64,000 nt of DNA from Acidimicrobiaceae bacterium (lineage in GTDB: Bacteria; Actinomycetota; Acidimicrobiia; Acidimicrobiales; Aldehydirespiratoraceae). Positions 33,561 through 42,912 of the stretch are shown piece by piece. Positions within the stretch are counted from its first letter, which is position 1; each line of letters opens with the position of its first letter. A model generated the notes under the pieces. It was given only the letters and a program-made list of their open reading frames with translations, ran no database searches and was not told the DNA's origin. The stretch spans positions 1 through 64,000 of the forward strand of contig JAPOYA010000003.1 in NCBI GenBank assembly GCA_026706815.1, written 5' to 3'. A program made the position numbers and the translations under genes.

Positions 33561-35714
33561 CTACAACAGAGCGAGCAGCTCGACCGCAGCGTCGGCGATG
33601 ACCGTTCCCGGGGGATAGACAGCCACCGCGCCCATCTCCAGCAACGGCTCTACGTCGTCTGGGGGGATCACGCCGCCGACAGTGATCTTGATGTCCGGGC
33701 GGCCGAGTTGTTCGAGTTCGCGGATCAACTCGGGCACAAGGGTGAGATGGCCGGCCGCCAGTGACGAGGCCCCCACGACATGGACGTCGGCCTCAACGGC
33801 TTGGCGTGCGACCTCCGCCGGAGTTTGGAACAGCGGGCCGATGTCGACGTCGAATCCCAGATCGGCGAAAGCCGTGGCAATCACCTTTTGACCCCGGTCG
33901 TGGCCGTCCTGGCCCATTTTGGCCACGAGAATACGGGGACGACGCCCTCGGGCTTCGGCAAAGGCCTCGACTTGTCCTCTGACTTCGGTGATGGAATCGT
34001 CGTTGGCGCCCATTTCGGCTCGGTACACCCCTTCGATAGTACGGATCTGAGCTGCATGACGACCGTAGACGTTCTCCAGGGCGTCGCTGATCTCCCCAAC
34101 TGTTGCTTTTTCACGGGCCGCGTCTATGGCCAGTGCCAAAAGGTTGCCGTCGCCGGTCTTCGCGGCCGCGGTCAACGCCGTCAGCGCGGACTCCACGCTG
34201 TGGTCGTCTCGTTCGGCTCGCAACTGCTCCAGCTTGACGATCTGGGCGGCTCGCACGTCGGCGTTGTCGATCTTGAGGACTTCAACGTCCTCGCTCTGTC
34301 CGAGTCGCGGATCAAGCCGGTATTTGTTGACTCCGATCACTGCTTGAGCCCCGGAGTCGATCCGGGCTTGGGTTCGTGCGGCTGCTTCCTCAATCCTCAT
34401 CTTGGGGATTCCCGCTTCGATAGCCGCCGCCATGCCACCCATGCTTTCCACTTCGCTGATGTGGTCCCAGGCGACTTGCGCTAGATCGTGGGTCAGTTTC
34501 TCAACGTGATAACTGCCACCCCAAGGATCGACGGTGCAGGTCGTGCCGCTCTCCTGCTGCAGGAACAGTTGAGTGTTGCGAGCAATTCGGGCAGAGAAAT
34601 CGGTGGGCAGCCCGAGCGCCTCGTCCAAGGCGTTGGTGTGAAGCGATTGGGTGTGGCCCTGCGTGGCGGCCATCGCTTCCACGCAGGTGCGAACGACATT
34701 GTTGTAGACGTCCTGGGCAGTGAGACTCCAGCCGCTGGTCTGCGAATGCGTGCGCAAAGACAGCGACTTGGGGTTTTCAGGCCCGAACTGCGCCATCAAC
34801 TTCGCCCACAGCAGGCGGGCGGCGCGGAGCTTCGCGACTTCCATGAAGAAGTCCATGCCGACACCCCAAAAAAAGCTGAGCCGTGGGGCAAACGAGTCGA
34901 TCGGCAAACCGGCCGAGACGCCGGCCCGCACGTATTCGATACCGTCGGCCAAGGTGTAGGCCAGTTCCAGATCAGCGGTCGCCCCGGCTTCTTGGATGTG
35001 GTACCCCGAGATCGAGATCGAGTTGAACTTCGGCATCTCCTGCGACGCGAAGGCGAAAATGTCCGAGATGATCCGCATGCTCGGAGCCGGCGGGTAGATG
35101 TAGGTGTTGCGGACCATGAACTCCTTGAGAATGTCGTTTTGGATGGTCCCCGCAAGCTGACGCGGTTTCACCCCCTGCTCTTCGGCTGCCACGACATACA
35201 GGGCAAGAACCGGCAGCACTGCGCCGTTCATGGTCATGGAGACGCTCATCTGATCGAGGGGGATTCCCTCGAACAACTGGCGCATGTCGAGGATCGAGTC
35301 GATTGCGACGCCTGCCATTCCCACATCACCCGATACGCGGGGATTGTCGGAGTCATAACCGCGGTGCGTCGCCAGGTCGAACGCGATTGAGAGGCCTTTT
35401 TGGCCGGCAGCCAAGTTGCGGCGGTAGAAGGCGTTGGATTCCTCGGCTGTGGAGAACCCCGCGTACTGTCGGATGGTCCACGGCTGGTTCACATACATCG
35501 TCGGATAGGGGCCTCGCAGGAAGGGTGCGAACCCGGGCAATGTGTGCGGGAAATCGAATTCGGCAATGTCTGCCGCGGTGGCTACTGCCGCAATATCGAT
35601 TCCCTCCGGTGTAGGGCTGACATGGGTGCGTCCGGCGGCGGTCTGCTCTTCGTCGAGACCGTTGAACTCGGCGTCGTCGAAGTCGACCGTCGTGAAATCC
35701 GGTATCACGCTCAT
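33561..35714 (-). CDS. mutB: Methylmalonyl-CoA mutase, large (catalytic) subunit
   Basis: 717 residues. The N-terminal TIM barrel binds the CoA ester ([34 protein letters not shown]), and the C-terminal Rossmann domain binds adenosylcobalamin through the DxHxxG motif in [11 protein letters not shown]. It interconverts methylmalonyl-CoA and succinyl-CoA, linking propionyl-CoA from valine, odd-chain or sterol breakdown to the TCA cycle. Substrate-binding Tyr and Arg fit the canonical mutase rather than the isobutyryl- or ethylmalonyl-CoA relatives (the [11 protein letters not shown] segment is the canonical form). It follows mutA by 61 bp. The two form the heterodimer. Confidence 0.97.
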   Translation of the reverse strand: MSVIPDFTTVDFDDAEFNGLDEEQTAAGRTHVSPTPEGIDIAAVATAADIAEFDFPHTLPGFAPFLRGPYPTMYVNQPWTIRQYAGFSTAEESNAFYRRNLAAGQKGLSIAFDLATHRGYDSDNPRVSGDVGMAGVAIDSILDMRQLFEGIPLDQMSVSMTMNGAVLPVLALYVVAAEEQGVKPRQLAGTIQNDILKEFMVRNTYIYPPAPSMRIISDIFAFASQEMPKFNSISISGYHIQEAGATADLELAYTLADGIEYVRAGVSAGLPIDSFAPRLSFFWGVGMDFFMEVAKLRAARLLWAKLMAQFGPENPKSLSLRTHSQTSGWSLTAQDVYNNVVRTCVEAMAATQGHTQSLHTNALDEALGLPTDFSARIARNTQLFLQQESGTTCTVDPWGGSYHVEKLTHDLAQVAWDHISEVESMGGMAAAIEAGIPKMRIEEAAARTQARIDSGAQAVIGVNKYRLDPRLGQSEDVEVLKIDNADVRAAQIVKLEQLRAERDDHSVESALTALTAAAKTGDGNLLALAIDAAREKATVGEISDALENVYGRHAAQIRTIEGVYRAEMGANDDSITEVRGQVEAFAEARGRRPRILVAKMGQDGHDRGQKVIATAFADLGFDVDIGPLFQTPAEVARQAVEADVHVVGASSLAAGHLTLVPELIRELEQLGRPDIKITVGGVIPPDDVEPLLEMGAVAVYPPGTVIADAAVELLALL

Positions 35715-35775
35715 TGCTTCACCGTATCGGTCACCGCACCTCCATCGGCGATGATCCCGACGCTGCTCGAGGGGG

Positions 35776-37590
35776 CTAGACCCCGAGATCCGCGTGGAGA
35801 CGGGTCAGGGCTTCAATCACGTCCATACCCTGATACCAGAACTCGTCGACGCCGGCGGCCTCGAGATCGCCTCGCAGGTCGCCTGGAGGGCCTGCGAGGA
35901 TCACTCGCTTGGCGCCCGCCTCCCGCAACGCCAATGCCGTGCCGACTCCGCGAAGCGCATAAACGGGATCCGACGAACAGATCACCGCCACCGAAGCGCC
36001 AGACTCACTGAAGCGGGCTTCGGCTTCCAACGGCGATTGAGAACCGTCTGCTTGTGCGCCTGAGCCGGCTACGCCGCCAACCGCCAGGAGGTTCGACACC
36101 CAGGTGCTTCGATTCGTGTGGGCCGCCAATTCCCCGAGCGCGGCGATATGCACTCGAGGTCGGCCGCCGGTAGTCAACAGATGACGGTCTGCTGCGTCTC
36201 TCAAAGCCTCGAACGGCGCTGCCGGCCGGCGCAGCGGGAGGCCCGCTCCGTCCGAGCCCTCGAGTGAGGCGAGTTCCTGGTCGGATTGCCCTTGGTCTGT
36301 CGAATCCGGATATTCCGAGATCCCAGTGACGACCTCGCGGCGAGTGTGGAGTGCTTCAAGCCTTCGCTGCCACGTACGGTCGATCGCTGAACGAACAGAG
36401 CCATCGGCAAGGGCAGCCTCGATCCCGCCCGCAGCCTCGACTTCGGCAAACTCAGCCCAAGCTTTGGCGGCGAGCCGGCCGGTCAGGGACTCTACGAACC
36501 AAGCACCCGAGGCGGGATCCACCACTCGAGCGAGGTGTGACTCTTCAATCAGGACCGTCTGGGTGTTGCGGGCAAGCCGTCGAGAGAATTCGTCGGCTGG
36601 ACCGATTGCCTCAGTGAAGGGCAGCACGGTGACCGCATCGGCGCCGCCGACACCGGCCGAGAAGGCTGCTGTCGTGGCCCGCAACATGTTGACCCACGGG
36701 TCTCGGCGGCTGTAGACGGCACGACTGGTGACCGCTTGTTGGAGTTGGGGCGCAGCGGCGGGGTCGACGCCGGACGCCTCCAGCACACGCGCCCAGAGCC
36801 GCCTTGCGGCACGCAGTTTGGCCATGTTGGCGAACTGGTCGGCGCCGACGCTGAGTCTGAAACCGATGGTGTTCGCGCCGAGAATCGGAGCGACGTCGAA
36901 GGACTCGAGCAGCCGCAGATAGGCGACTCCGGTAGCGATGCTGTAAGCGAGTTCGCAAGCCTCCCCGGCGCCGGCCTCAGCGTAGCGGGTCGAGTCGACG
37001 CTCAAGGTCCGACCTGACGGCAGCGAGGGGGCCAGCGAAGCGGCCACACTGACCACATCGCCTGCATCGGCGAACCCGCCGCGCAGCACCTCGCCTATCG
37101 GGTCCAGCCCGAGCCATCCGGCGGTGGCGGCCAGACTCCCCTGCTGTTGGATCACCGCAATCATCGCACGCGCCGCATTGATGTCGGCATGAGGAGCCAG
37201 GACCACCTCGGCCAGGTCGAACAGAACCCCTGCGGTGGCCCTCTGCAGAGCGTCAAGGGTCCAGTTCGGGGTCGGGGGAGTCAACTCAGCGGAGGTGACG
37301 CCGCGCTCGAGCTCCTCCAGAATCGTGCGGTTGCATGCGTCCGGGTCCCCGCCGTTGAACTGCTGACGCACATTCCAGCCGCGCTCGAGCCGCGCAACGT
37401 CGACGGGAACGAACTTGGCGGGCGCCGCCGATTCTGATGCTGTGTAGAGCGGGAGGACGTCCAAGCCGTCGAGTGTCGTTGAGACGAGCACCTCGTCGAA
37501 TGACCGGCCGCGCAGCACTCTTGCGACTGCTTCGCTCCAATCCGAGAACTCGGCCTTTGCAGGCCCAGAGTCGAATTCCGGTCGGGTCAC
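35776..37590 (-). CDS. mutA: Methylmalonyl-CoA mutase, small subunit
   Basis: About 604 residues. Homologous to the large subunit but catalytically inactive: the barrel and C-terminal domain are diverged and the cobalamin DxHxxG is missing (the region reads [14 protein letters not shown]). It stabilises the heterodimer with MutB. The segment [14 protein letters not shown] matches the conserved mutase helix. The open frame begins at 37641, but I use the GTG at 37588-37590, which lies at the start of the homologous region and has a weak GGAAC ribosome site. It is the first gene of the leftward mutA-mutB-meaB group. Confidence 0.93.
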   Translation of the reverse strand: MTRPEFDSGPAKAEFSDWSEAVARVLRGRSFDEVLVSTTLDGLDVLPLYTASESAAPAKFVPVDVARLERGWNVRQQFNGGDPDACNRTILEELERGVTSAELTPPTPNWTLDALQRATAGVLFDLAEVVLAPHADINAARAMIAVIQQQGSLAATAGWLGLDPIGEVLRGGFADAGDVVSVAASLAPSLPSGRTLSVDSTRYAEAGAGEACELAYSIATGVAYLRLLESFDVAPILGANTIGFRLSVGADQFANMAKLRAARRLWARVLEASGVDPAAAPQLQQAVTSRAVYSRRDPWVNMLRATTAAFSAGVGGADAVTVLPFTEAIGPADEFSRRLARNTQTVLIEESHLARVVDPASGAWFVESLTGRLAAKAWAEFAEVEAAGGIEAALADGSVRSAIDRTWQRRLEALHTRREVVTGISEYPDSTDQGQSDQELASLEGSDGAGLPLRRPAAPFEALRDAADRHLLTTGGRPRVHIAALGELAAHTNRSTWVSNLLAVGGVAGSGAQADGSQSPLEAEARFSESGASVAVICSSDPVYALRGVGTALALREAGAKRVILAGPPGDLRGDLEAAGVDEFWYQGMDVIEALTRLHADLGV

Positions 37591-37648
37591 AGTTCCATTT
37601 TGGGATCGTTTTTCGGTTTTGCCACGCGGACCACAGAGCAATTATCTC

Positions 37649-37661
37649 CCCGCGACGCGGG
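37649..37661. other. Short GC hairpin in the mutA upstream region
   Basis: CCCGC and GCGGG form a 5-bp stem with a 3-nt GAC loop in the 182-bp gap between the end of the nitronate monooxygenase gene and mutA. On the minus strand a GATAAT hexamer follows immediately, a possible -10 for mutA. The flanking sequence is AT-rich for this window. The assignment of terminator or operator is open. Confidence 0.3.
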
Positions 37662-37772
37662 ATATATGTTTTCGAACACGACCACAACGACAATTACAAC
37701 AACCTCTTCGAATGCGTCTACTGGTCCATTGCATCGCTCACCGCAGGCGCAGAGGGCATCGCCCCTGTCACC

Positions 37773-38912
37773 TCAGTAGTCGAGTTGGCCCTGGAGGCCT
37801 TCGACCGCCTCGATGAACTCTTCGACCATGTCCATCACAACGGCGCTCGCAGACTTTCGCTGGTTCATGCTGCCGACAATCTGTCCGACGAAATAGTTGG
37901 CCAACTTCTCGGCCCCGGATCCCGAGATGTGGGCTGCACGGTCGATCCGTCGCTGCGCGGCCGCCGTGAGGACCGGTTGCAGGGGCATGCCCAGCGGGTC
38001 GGGCGAGTCCTCTCGCTCCCACTCCCGGGTCCACGCCGACTTCAACATCCGGGCTGGTTTTCCGGTGAGTGATCTTGACCTGATCGTGTCTGCAGATGTG
38101 GCCGCAAGGAACTTGTCCTTCACCACCGGGTGGGTTTCAGCCTCATCGGTGGTCAACCAGACAGACCCGCACCACACGCCCTGGGCGCCCAGTGCCATGG
38201 CGGCAGCCATCTGACGTCCGCTGCCGATACCCCCGGCTCCCAACACTGGGAGCGATGTGGCATCGACGATCTCGGGAATCAACACCATGGATCCGATTTC
38301 GCCCGTATGACCTCCCGCTTCGGAACCTTGCGCGACGATCAGGTCGACGCCGGCACGCTCGTGCGCCTCAGCGTGCGAGGGTCTACCCGCCAGGGCGCCC
38401 ACCTTGCGGCCCGCCCCTTTCACTGCCTCGATCATCTCCGGCGGCGGCGGGCCCAGCGCGTTCGCCACGAAAGCCGTCCGCTTGGCCAACGCAACATCGA
38501 TTTGAGGAGCCGCTGAGTTCGCGGAGAAGGGCGCAGCCCCGGCGCGGTCCATGCCGCCTGACTGTGTGCGATCATCCGGGGGCATCTCGGGAACCTCGTA
38601 GCGGGCCAGGATGTCGTCTACGAATTCGCGGTGTTCTGGTGGAATCATCTTGACGAGATCCGCTGTGGTGAAACCGCCGGAGTCGTCACCGGCATAGCGG
38701 GCCGGGATTATCAGGTCGACGCCGTACGGCTTGTCTCCAACCGCGTCCTCTATCCACTCAAGGTCGATTTCAAGTGCTTCGGGGGTGTGGCCGACCGCGC
38801 CCAGAACTCCCATCCCTCCAGCTCTCGAGACCGCAGCCACCACGTCTCGGCAATGGCTGAACGCGAATATCGGGAACTCCAGATCGAACATTCTCGTGAC
38901 GTTGTTGTGCAT
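37773..38912 (-). CDS. Nitronate monooxygenase (2-nitropropane dioxygenase family)
   Basis: About 379 residues of an FMN-dependent TIM-barrel enzyme. DLEFPIFAFSHCRDV starts the family core, VAQGSEAGGHTGEIGS carries the conserved phosphate-binding and catalytic His segment, and VLGAGGIGSGRQMAAAMALGAQGVW binds the FMN phosphate. The family oxidises alkyl nitronates; some members act as enoyl reductases or F-type oxidoreductases. The start is set at the ATG at 38910-38912, which has an AAGGGG ribosome site. The upstream M at 38963 is rejected. It is divergent from the thiolase across 98 bp and sits upstream of mutA with 182 bp between. Confidence 0.88.
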   Translation of the reverse strand: MHNNVTRMFDLEFPIFAFSHCRDVVAAVSRAGGMGVLGAVGHTPEALEIDLEWIEDAVGDKPYGVDLIIPARYAGDDSGGFTTADLVKMIPPEHREFVDDILARYEVPEMPPDDRTQSGGMDRAGAAPFSANSAAPQIDVALAKRTAFVANALGPPPPEMIEAVKGAGRKVGALAGRPSHAEAHERAGVDLIVAQGSEAGGHTGEIGSMVLIPEIVDATSLPVLGAGGIGSGRQMAAAMALGAQGVWCGSVWLTTDEAETHPVVKDKFLAATSADTIRSRSLTGKPARMLKSAWTREWEREDSPDPLGMPLQPVLTAAAQRRIDRAAHISGSGAEKLANYFVGQIVGSMNQRKSASAVVMDMVEEFIEAVEGLQGQLDY

Positions 38913-38998
38913 GACTGGATCCCCTTGTCGACTCAGTCTCTCCGCGGGCAGGGCCATTCGCAATACCCAGAAGTCAGCGAGCGTTCACATGGTTCGGA

Positions 38999-39010
38999 TA
39001 CACTGCGCGC
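38999..39010 (+). promoter_or_regulatory. Candidate -10 element for a leaderless thiolase transcript
   Basis: TACACT at 38999-39004 ends 6 bases before the thiolase ATG at 39011. That spacing places transcription start on the start codon itself, and no Shine-Dalgarno sequence is visible. The -35 region is weak. The same geometry occurs at the VapBC promoter (TATTCT, 6 bases, ATG at 60927). Confidence 0.45.
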
Positions 39011-40195
39011 ATGAGCACCCCAGAAGTCGTGATCGTCGACGCCGTCCGCAGCCCGATCGGCAAGCGCAACGGCGAATTGTCCACCATGCACAGCATCAAC
39101 CTGCTGGGTGATGTGCAGAAGGCGATCTTTGATCGCACCGGAATGGACCCAGCCGAGGTAGGGCAGGTTGTCGGCGGCTGCGTCGGCCAGGTCGGGATGC
39201 AGACCATGAATACCGCCCGCAACGCCTGGCTCGCCGCGGGGCTGCCCCTCTCGGTGGCCGCCACCACGGTCGACGCCCAGTGCGGTTCGAGCCAGCAGGC
39301 AACCAACCTCGCCTACTCGCTGGTGAAGTCCGGGGTCGTCGATTCGGCATTGGGTTGCGGAGTCGAACTGATGAGCCGGATCAAGATGGGGGCGGCCATT
39401 CCGGATCCCGACGACACGGGGGTCCCGGTCAACGCCCGCTACTGGAAGAACTACGAGTGGACCTCGCAGTTCGAGGGCGCCGAGCGTATCGCAGACAAAT
39501 GGGATCTCTCCCGGCGAGAAGCTGACGAGTTCGGGCTGCGCAGCCAGCAACTGGCTGCCAAAGCATGGGAAGAGGACGCCTTCGGCTCACAGATCGTTCC
39601 CGTCGAAGCACCGCTGTGGGACGAGGAGGGCAAACCTGCCGGGGAGCACAACTCCGTCACCAGAGACGGCGGCTTGCGCGAGACCACCATCGAGGCACTC
39701 GCCAACCTCAAACCGGTTGCGCGTGACGACGGAGTGCACACCGCCGGCTCCTCAAGCCAGATCAGCGACGGTGCGGGCGCGGTGCTGATGATGACCCGCG
39801 CCAAGGCCGACGGACTCGGCCTGAAACCACTGGCGGTGATCGTCGACACTTGTCTCGTCGGCACCGACCCGGTGCTGATGTTGACCGGGCCCATCGACGC
39901 CACCCAGAAACTCCTCGCCGACAACAATCTCACAATCGACGACATCGGACTCGTCGAGATCAACGAGGCCTTCGCCTCAGTAGTGTTGGCCTGGGAACGA
40001 GAGCTGTCTCCCGATATGGGCACAGTCAATCCCAACGGCGGGGCCATTGCCCTCGGTCACCCCCTGGGAGGGACGGGATCGATCCTGATGACCAAGGCGG
40101 TACACGAGATGCAGCGCAGCGACATCGAGTACGGCATTGTCACCATGTGCTGTGGTGGCGGCCTGGGAACCGGAACCCTGCTTCAGAAGGCCTGA
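39011..40195 (+). CDS. Acetyl-CoA C-acyltransferase (thiolase)
   Basis: 394 residues of a degradative-type thiolase. The nucleophilic cysteine is in DAQCGSSQQA, GHPLGGTGS holds the catalytic His, and CCGGGLGTGT the second cysteine. The enzyme cleaves 3-ketoacyl-CoA to acetyl- or propionyl-CoA plus a shortened acyl-CoA. The nearest known functions in Actinobacteria include fatty acid and sterol side-chain beta-oxidation; the chain preference is not readable from sequence. No ribosome site is present and the transcript may be leaderless. It diverges from the nitronate monooxygenase gene and converges with the SnoaL-like gene (19 bp). Confidence 0.93.
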   Translation: MSTPEVVIVDAVRSPIGKRNGELSTMHSINLLGDVQKAIFDRTGMDPAEVGQVVGGCVGQVGMQTMNTARNAWLAAGLPLSVAATTVDAQCGSSQQATNLAYSLVKSGVVDSALGCGVELMSRIKMGAAIPDPDDTGVPVNARYWKNYEWTSQFEGAERIADKWDLSRREADEFGLRSQQLAAKAWEEDAFGSQIVPVEAPLWDEEGKPAGEHNSVTRDGGLRETTIEALANLKPVARDDGVHTAGSSSQISDGAGAVLMMTRAKADGLGLKPLAVIVDTCLVGTDPVLMLTGPIDATQKLLADNNLTIDDIGLVEINEAFASVVLAWERELSPDMGTVNPNGGAIALGHPLGGTGSILMTKAVHEMQRSDIEYGIVTMCCGGGLGTGTLLQKA

Positions 40196-40214
40196 CCGAC
40201 ACTCGTGGCGGCCC

Positions 40215-40772
40215 TCACCGCTGGGTCCAGAACTCCTGCCAGCGTTCGTCGTCGTAGGGGATCGAACCCAGGCCTATCTGCCTTTCCGGCCAATTGGCTG
40301 CTGCTTGTGCCAGCGGGTCGGGCTCATCGTGCCGCCAGCCGAGCCACAGCAGGTGGCGCCGACTGGTGAACTTCCACACACCGCCGACACGTATGTAGCG
40401 GTCTTCGTACTTGATCAACTGCTGGATGAAGCCCTCTTTGCCGTCGTCGATGAATCCGTGGGCCCAAACCGTGCCCCGCGCAGTTTGAGCATCACCCGCA
40501 CAAGAGGCGCTGTCGGGGCTCGTTCGGTCGAACTCGATCAGATGATTGGCCACCAGCAGCACTGCCAAACCGATCTGCCCGAGTGCTCCGTCAAAGAAGC
40601 GGCGTGCTCCGTCTGCGCCTTTGCCATGCGTCCCGAACCGCGCGTCGGGGCTGTAGAGCGAAGCCAGGAAATCGATGTCCCGTCGGTCGACAGCGTCCGC
40701 GTATGCGAAAGCCAGTCGACGGATCTCGTCTCGCGCCAGCGCCTGCTCGACGGCTGTCATTTCATCAGTCAC
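40215..40772 (-). CDS. SnoaL-like (nuclear transport factor 2 fold) protein
   Basis: 185 residues with the cone-shaped alpha+beta barrel pattern of the SnoaL/NTF2 superfamily: an N-terminal helix (ALARDEIRRLAFAYADAVDRRD), FLASLYSPDARFGTH, then strands with HLIEF and TVWAHGFID. Members act as isomerases, dehydratases, cyclases or ring-hydroxylating beta-like subunits. The GTG at 40770-40772 is preceded by a very strong GGAGGAGGG site; the ATG at 40760 is therefore internal. It is the last gene of a leftward group with SRPBCC, CysQ-like and SDR genes, and probably works on the same small substrate. The biochemical role is unknown. Confidence 0.82.
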   Translation of the reverse strand: MTDEMTAVEQALARDEIRRLAFAYADAVDRRDIDFLASLYSPDARFGTHGKGADGARRFFDGALGQIGLAVLLVANHLIEFDRTSPDSASCAGDAQTARGTVWAHGFIDDGKEGFIQQLIKYEDRYIRVGGVWKFTSRRHLLWLGWRHDEPDPLAQAAANWPERQIGLGSIPYDDERWQEFWTQR

Positions 40773-40789
40773 CAAGACCCTCCTCCGAT

Positions 40790-41236
40790 TCAGTCCGATT
40801 CCGACACCGCGACAACGTGGTCGAGGAAACGGTCGATCGTGGCGACGGCCAACTCCAAGAACGCCTCGCCTTCGGGAGTCGGCTCCGGATCGACGACCAC
40901 CCCCCAGGACAGGTGGCACTCTCCTCGGTCGTCACGCAGCACAAATGTGGCGTGATACAGGTCGAGACCCGTGGGTCCGGTCACCGAATAGGCGCGCCGC
41001 CACGGTGGTTCGAACGACAGCACCGTTTCCACCAGTTGCTCGTCTGAGCCGAGCAGCTCCTGCTGATCCGGCAGGCTGAGATGCAGCACCGCTCCCGGGC
41101 CATGCGGCGGTGGATCGCCCTCGATGACATAACCGCCTGTCAGCTTCTCGATCAGGTTGTTCAAGGCGTTCCAAGTGTGCTCGCGGGGCGCGTTGACGTG
41201 CCTTTCCAGTGAGCGGGACTGGTGCTTCCTGTTCAT
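40790..41236 (-). CDS. SRPBCC (START/Bet v1-like) ligand-binding protein
   Basis: 148 residues with the SRPBCC helix-grip pattern: an early strand with LERHVNAPREHTWNAL, central LVETVLSFEPPWRRAYSVTGP, and a long C-terminal helix FLELAVATIDRFLDHVVAVSES. Such proteins bind hydrophobic ligands or act as cyclases. No metal site is visible. Its start overlaps the end of the CysQ-like gene by a few bases and its stop lies 17 bp before the SnoaL-like start, so it is translated within a tight operon. It may bind the intermediate handled by the neighbouring SDR and SnoaL-like proteins. Confidence 0.75.
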   Translation of the reverse strand: MNRKHQSRSLERHVNAPREHTWNALNNLIEKLTGGYVIEGDPPPHGPGAVLHLSLPDQQELLGSDEQLVETVLSFEPPWRRAYSVTGPTGLDLYHATFVLRDDRGECHLSWGVVVDPEPTPEGEAFLELAVATIDRFLDHVVAVSESD

Positions 41237-41239
41237 GAA

Positions 41240-41995
41240 TCAAAACCTCCGCGTCGACATGGCATCCACAATCGTGTCGCGCAGATCCGGTCGACAGATT
41301 ATGAGGCCGGGCGACCACGGGTCGGTCTTGTTGAACCAGAGCTCACTGCCGTCGAGCCGGCAGGCGATCAGACCCGCAGCCTCGGCCACCGCAGCCGGCG
41401 CGCACACATCCCATTCGTAGAGCCCACCGCCGTGCACATATGCATCGACTTCACCGCGTACCACGGCCATCGCTTTCACACCTGCTGACCCGACGGCCAG
41501 GATTTCCGCACCGAGCGCCCGTTGCAGCAACCGGCCATCGATGTGGCGGCGCGACCGCGAGACCAAGACCCGAGGTTGATCGCCGACCCGGGACATGATC
41601 GGCACGGGAGTCGGTTCGGTGGCCCACGTCGTGCCCCATCCCGGCACCGCCACGGCCCCCGCTGTTGGTTTGCCGGCTTCAACCAATGCCACATGCACCG
41701 ACCAGTGAGCACTCCATCCGAAGTCGTTCGACCCGTCGAGCGGGTCGACAATCCATACCCGCTGCGCGGTCAGACGAGAACTCCGGTCGCGTCCCTCTTC
41801 GGAGAGGACCGCGTCGTCCGGACGATGTTCGGCCAATTCCCCGACAATGAAATCGTGGGCCGCACGATCACCCGCGTACTCGAGCGACGTCCAGTGCCGA
41901 TGCGGGCCCTCAGACTTCGCGAGCATGCGCTGCAGCATCTCGCCGGTCTCCGACGCAATACGAAACGCCAACGCATGATCGGAGGAATCGGCCAT
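41240..41995 (-). CDS. Inositol monophosphatase family protein, CysQ-like phosphatase
   Basis: 251 residues of the lithium-sensitive Mg2+-dependent phosphatase family. WIVDPLDGSNDF is the DPxDGTxxF metal-binding motif (DPLDGS here), SEEG supplies another acidic ligand, and YEWDVCAPAAVAEAAG is the second signature. Such enzymes hydrolyse inositol monophosphate, PAP/PAPS (CysQ) or fructose-1,6-bisphosphate. The EGRDRSSRLTAQRVWIVDPL arrangement looks most like CysQ. The physiological substrate is not decidable. It lies 9 bp after the SDR stop and overlaps the SRPBCC start region, so it is in the middle of a leftward operon. Confidence 0.85.
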   Translation of the reverse strand: MADSSDHALAFRIASETGEMLQRMLAKSEGPHRHWTSLEYAGDRAAHDFIVGELAEHRPDDAVLSEEGRDRSSRLTAQRVWIVDPLDGSNDFGWSAHWSVHVALVEAGKPTAGAVAVPGWGTTWATEPTPVPIMSRVGDQPRVLVSRSRRHIDGRLLQRALGAEILAVGSAGVKAMAVVRGEVDAYVHGGGLYEWDVCAPAAVAEAAGLIACRLDGSELWFNKTDPWSPGLIICRPDLRDTIVDAMSTRRF

Positions 41996-42004
41996 TCAGG
42001 AAGC

Positions 42005-42844
42005 TCAGATCCCCCACGCCGAGACGCCGCCGCCGGCAGCTATATGTTGCGCACGAGCGACGATCTCCTCTCCGTACTGCGGATGGGGAAGGATGTAGAA
42101 CCTCTCGTCCACGATCGCTTCTAACACCTGCTGCGCGACTTCGCTGGGCGGCATCCCCGAAGCAACCAGATCTCGCGCCGCCTCGCGCCTGAATTCTAGT
42201 TCTTCGCTCGGTTCCGTGAGCGACGCCAGATGTTCAGGGATGTTCCGGTCAGAGTCGGCGATGCGAGTGCGCACGAATCCGGGGCACAGCACCGAGACTC
42301 TCAGGTTCGTGGTGTCGCGGGTCTCAAGGGAGAGCACCTCGCTCACAGCGACAACGCCGTACTTTGCCACTGTGTAGGAACCCAGCGACGGCGTCGGAAG
42401 CAGCCCGGCCATTGAAGCTGTATTGACTATCGCGCACGGTTCGCCGTGAGCGACCATTTGGGGGCCGAAGGCCTTGATCCCATAGATCACTCCCATCAGA
42501 TCAACACCGAGCACCCAGTCCCAGACTCCAATGTCATCTGGTTCCAGTATTGGCCCGCCGCCCGCGACCCCTGCGTTGTTGAACAGGATATGGACGTCTC
42601 CGAAGCGGTCGTCGGCAGCCGCTGCGAGAGCCCTGACTGAGTCATTGTCGGCAACGTCGGTGCGTTGGCCGAGCACACTCACGCCGTTCGCCTCGAACTC
42701 TGCAACCGCCGCGTCGAGGGCCGGCTGTTCGATGTCGGCAATGACCAGGTTCATGCCCTCGCTGCCCAATCGTGTGGCCACCGCGTGGCCGATACCGCTT
42801 GCACCGCCAGTTATCACCGCAGTCTTTCCGCTGAAATCGCGCAT
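42005..42844 (-). CDS. SDR family oxidoreductase
   Basis: About 279 residues. TGGASGIGHAV is the classical cofactor loop, HILFNNAGVAGG is NNAG, NTASMAG holds the catalytic Ser, and YTVAKYGVV the YxxxK pair. The core begins MRDFSGKTAVIT. The ATG at 42842-42844 has an AAGGATC site, so I do not extend to 42991. It begins a four-gene leftward run (SDR, CysQ-like, SRPBCC, SnoaL-like) with 68 bp to the upstream methyltransferase gene. The C-terminus HPQYGEEIVARAQHI is not the usual GG loop, so it may be a distinct subgroup with a lipid or steroid-like substrate. Confidence 0.85.
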   Translation of the reverse strand: MRDFSGKTAVITGGASGIGHAVATRLGSEGMNLVIADIEQPALDAAVAEFEANGVSVLGQRTDVADNDSVRALAAAADDRFGDVHILFNNAGVAGGGPILEPDDIGVWDWVLGVDLMGVIYGIKAFGPQMVAHGEPCAIVNTASMAGLLPTPSLGSYTVAKYGVVAVSEVLSLETRDTTNLRVSVLCPGFVRTRIADSDRNIPEHLASLTEPSEELEFRREAARDLVASGMPPSEVAQQVLEAIVDERFYILPHPQYGEEIVARAQHIAAGGGVSAWGI

Positions 42845-42912
42845 CTGTTGATCCTTGCATCTAATGCCGCATGAGCAGAAGTCAGGTCGCGGCAGATCTC
42901 CGGCGGGGCCGG

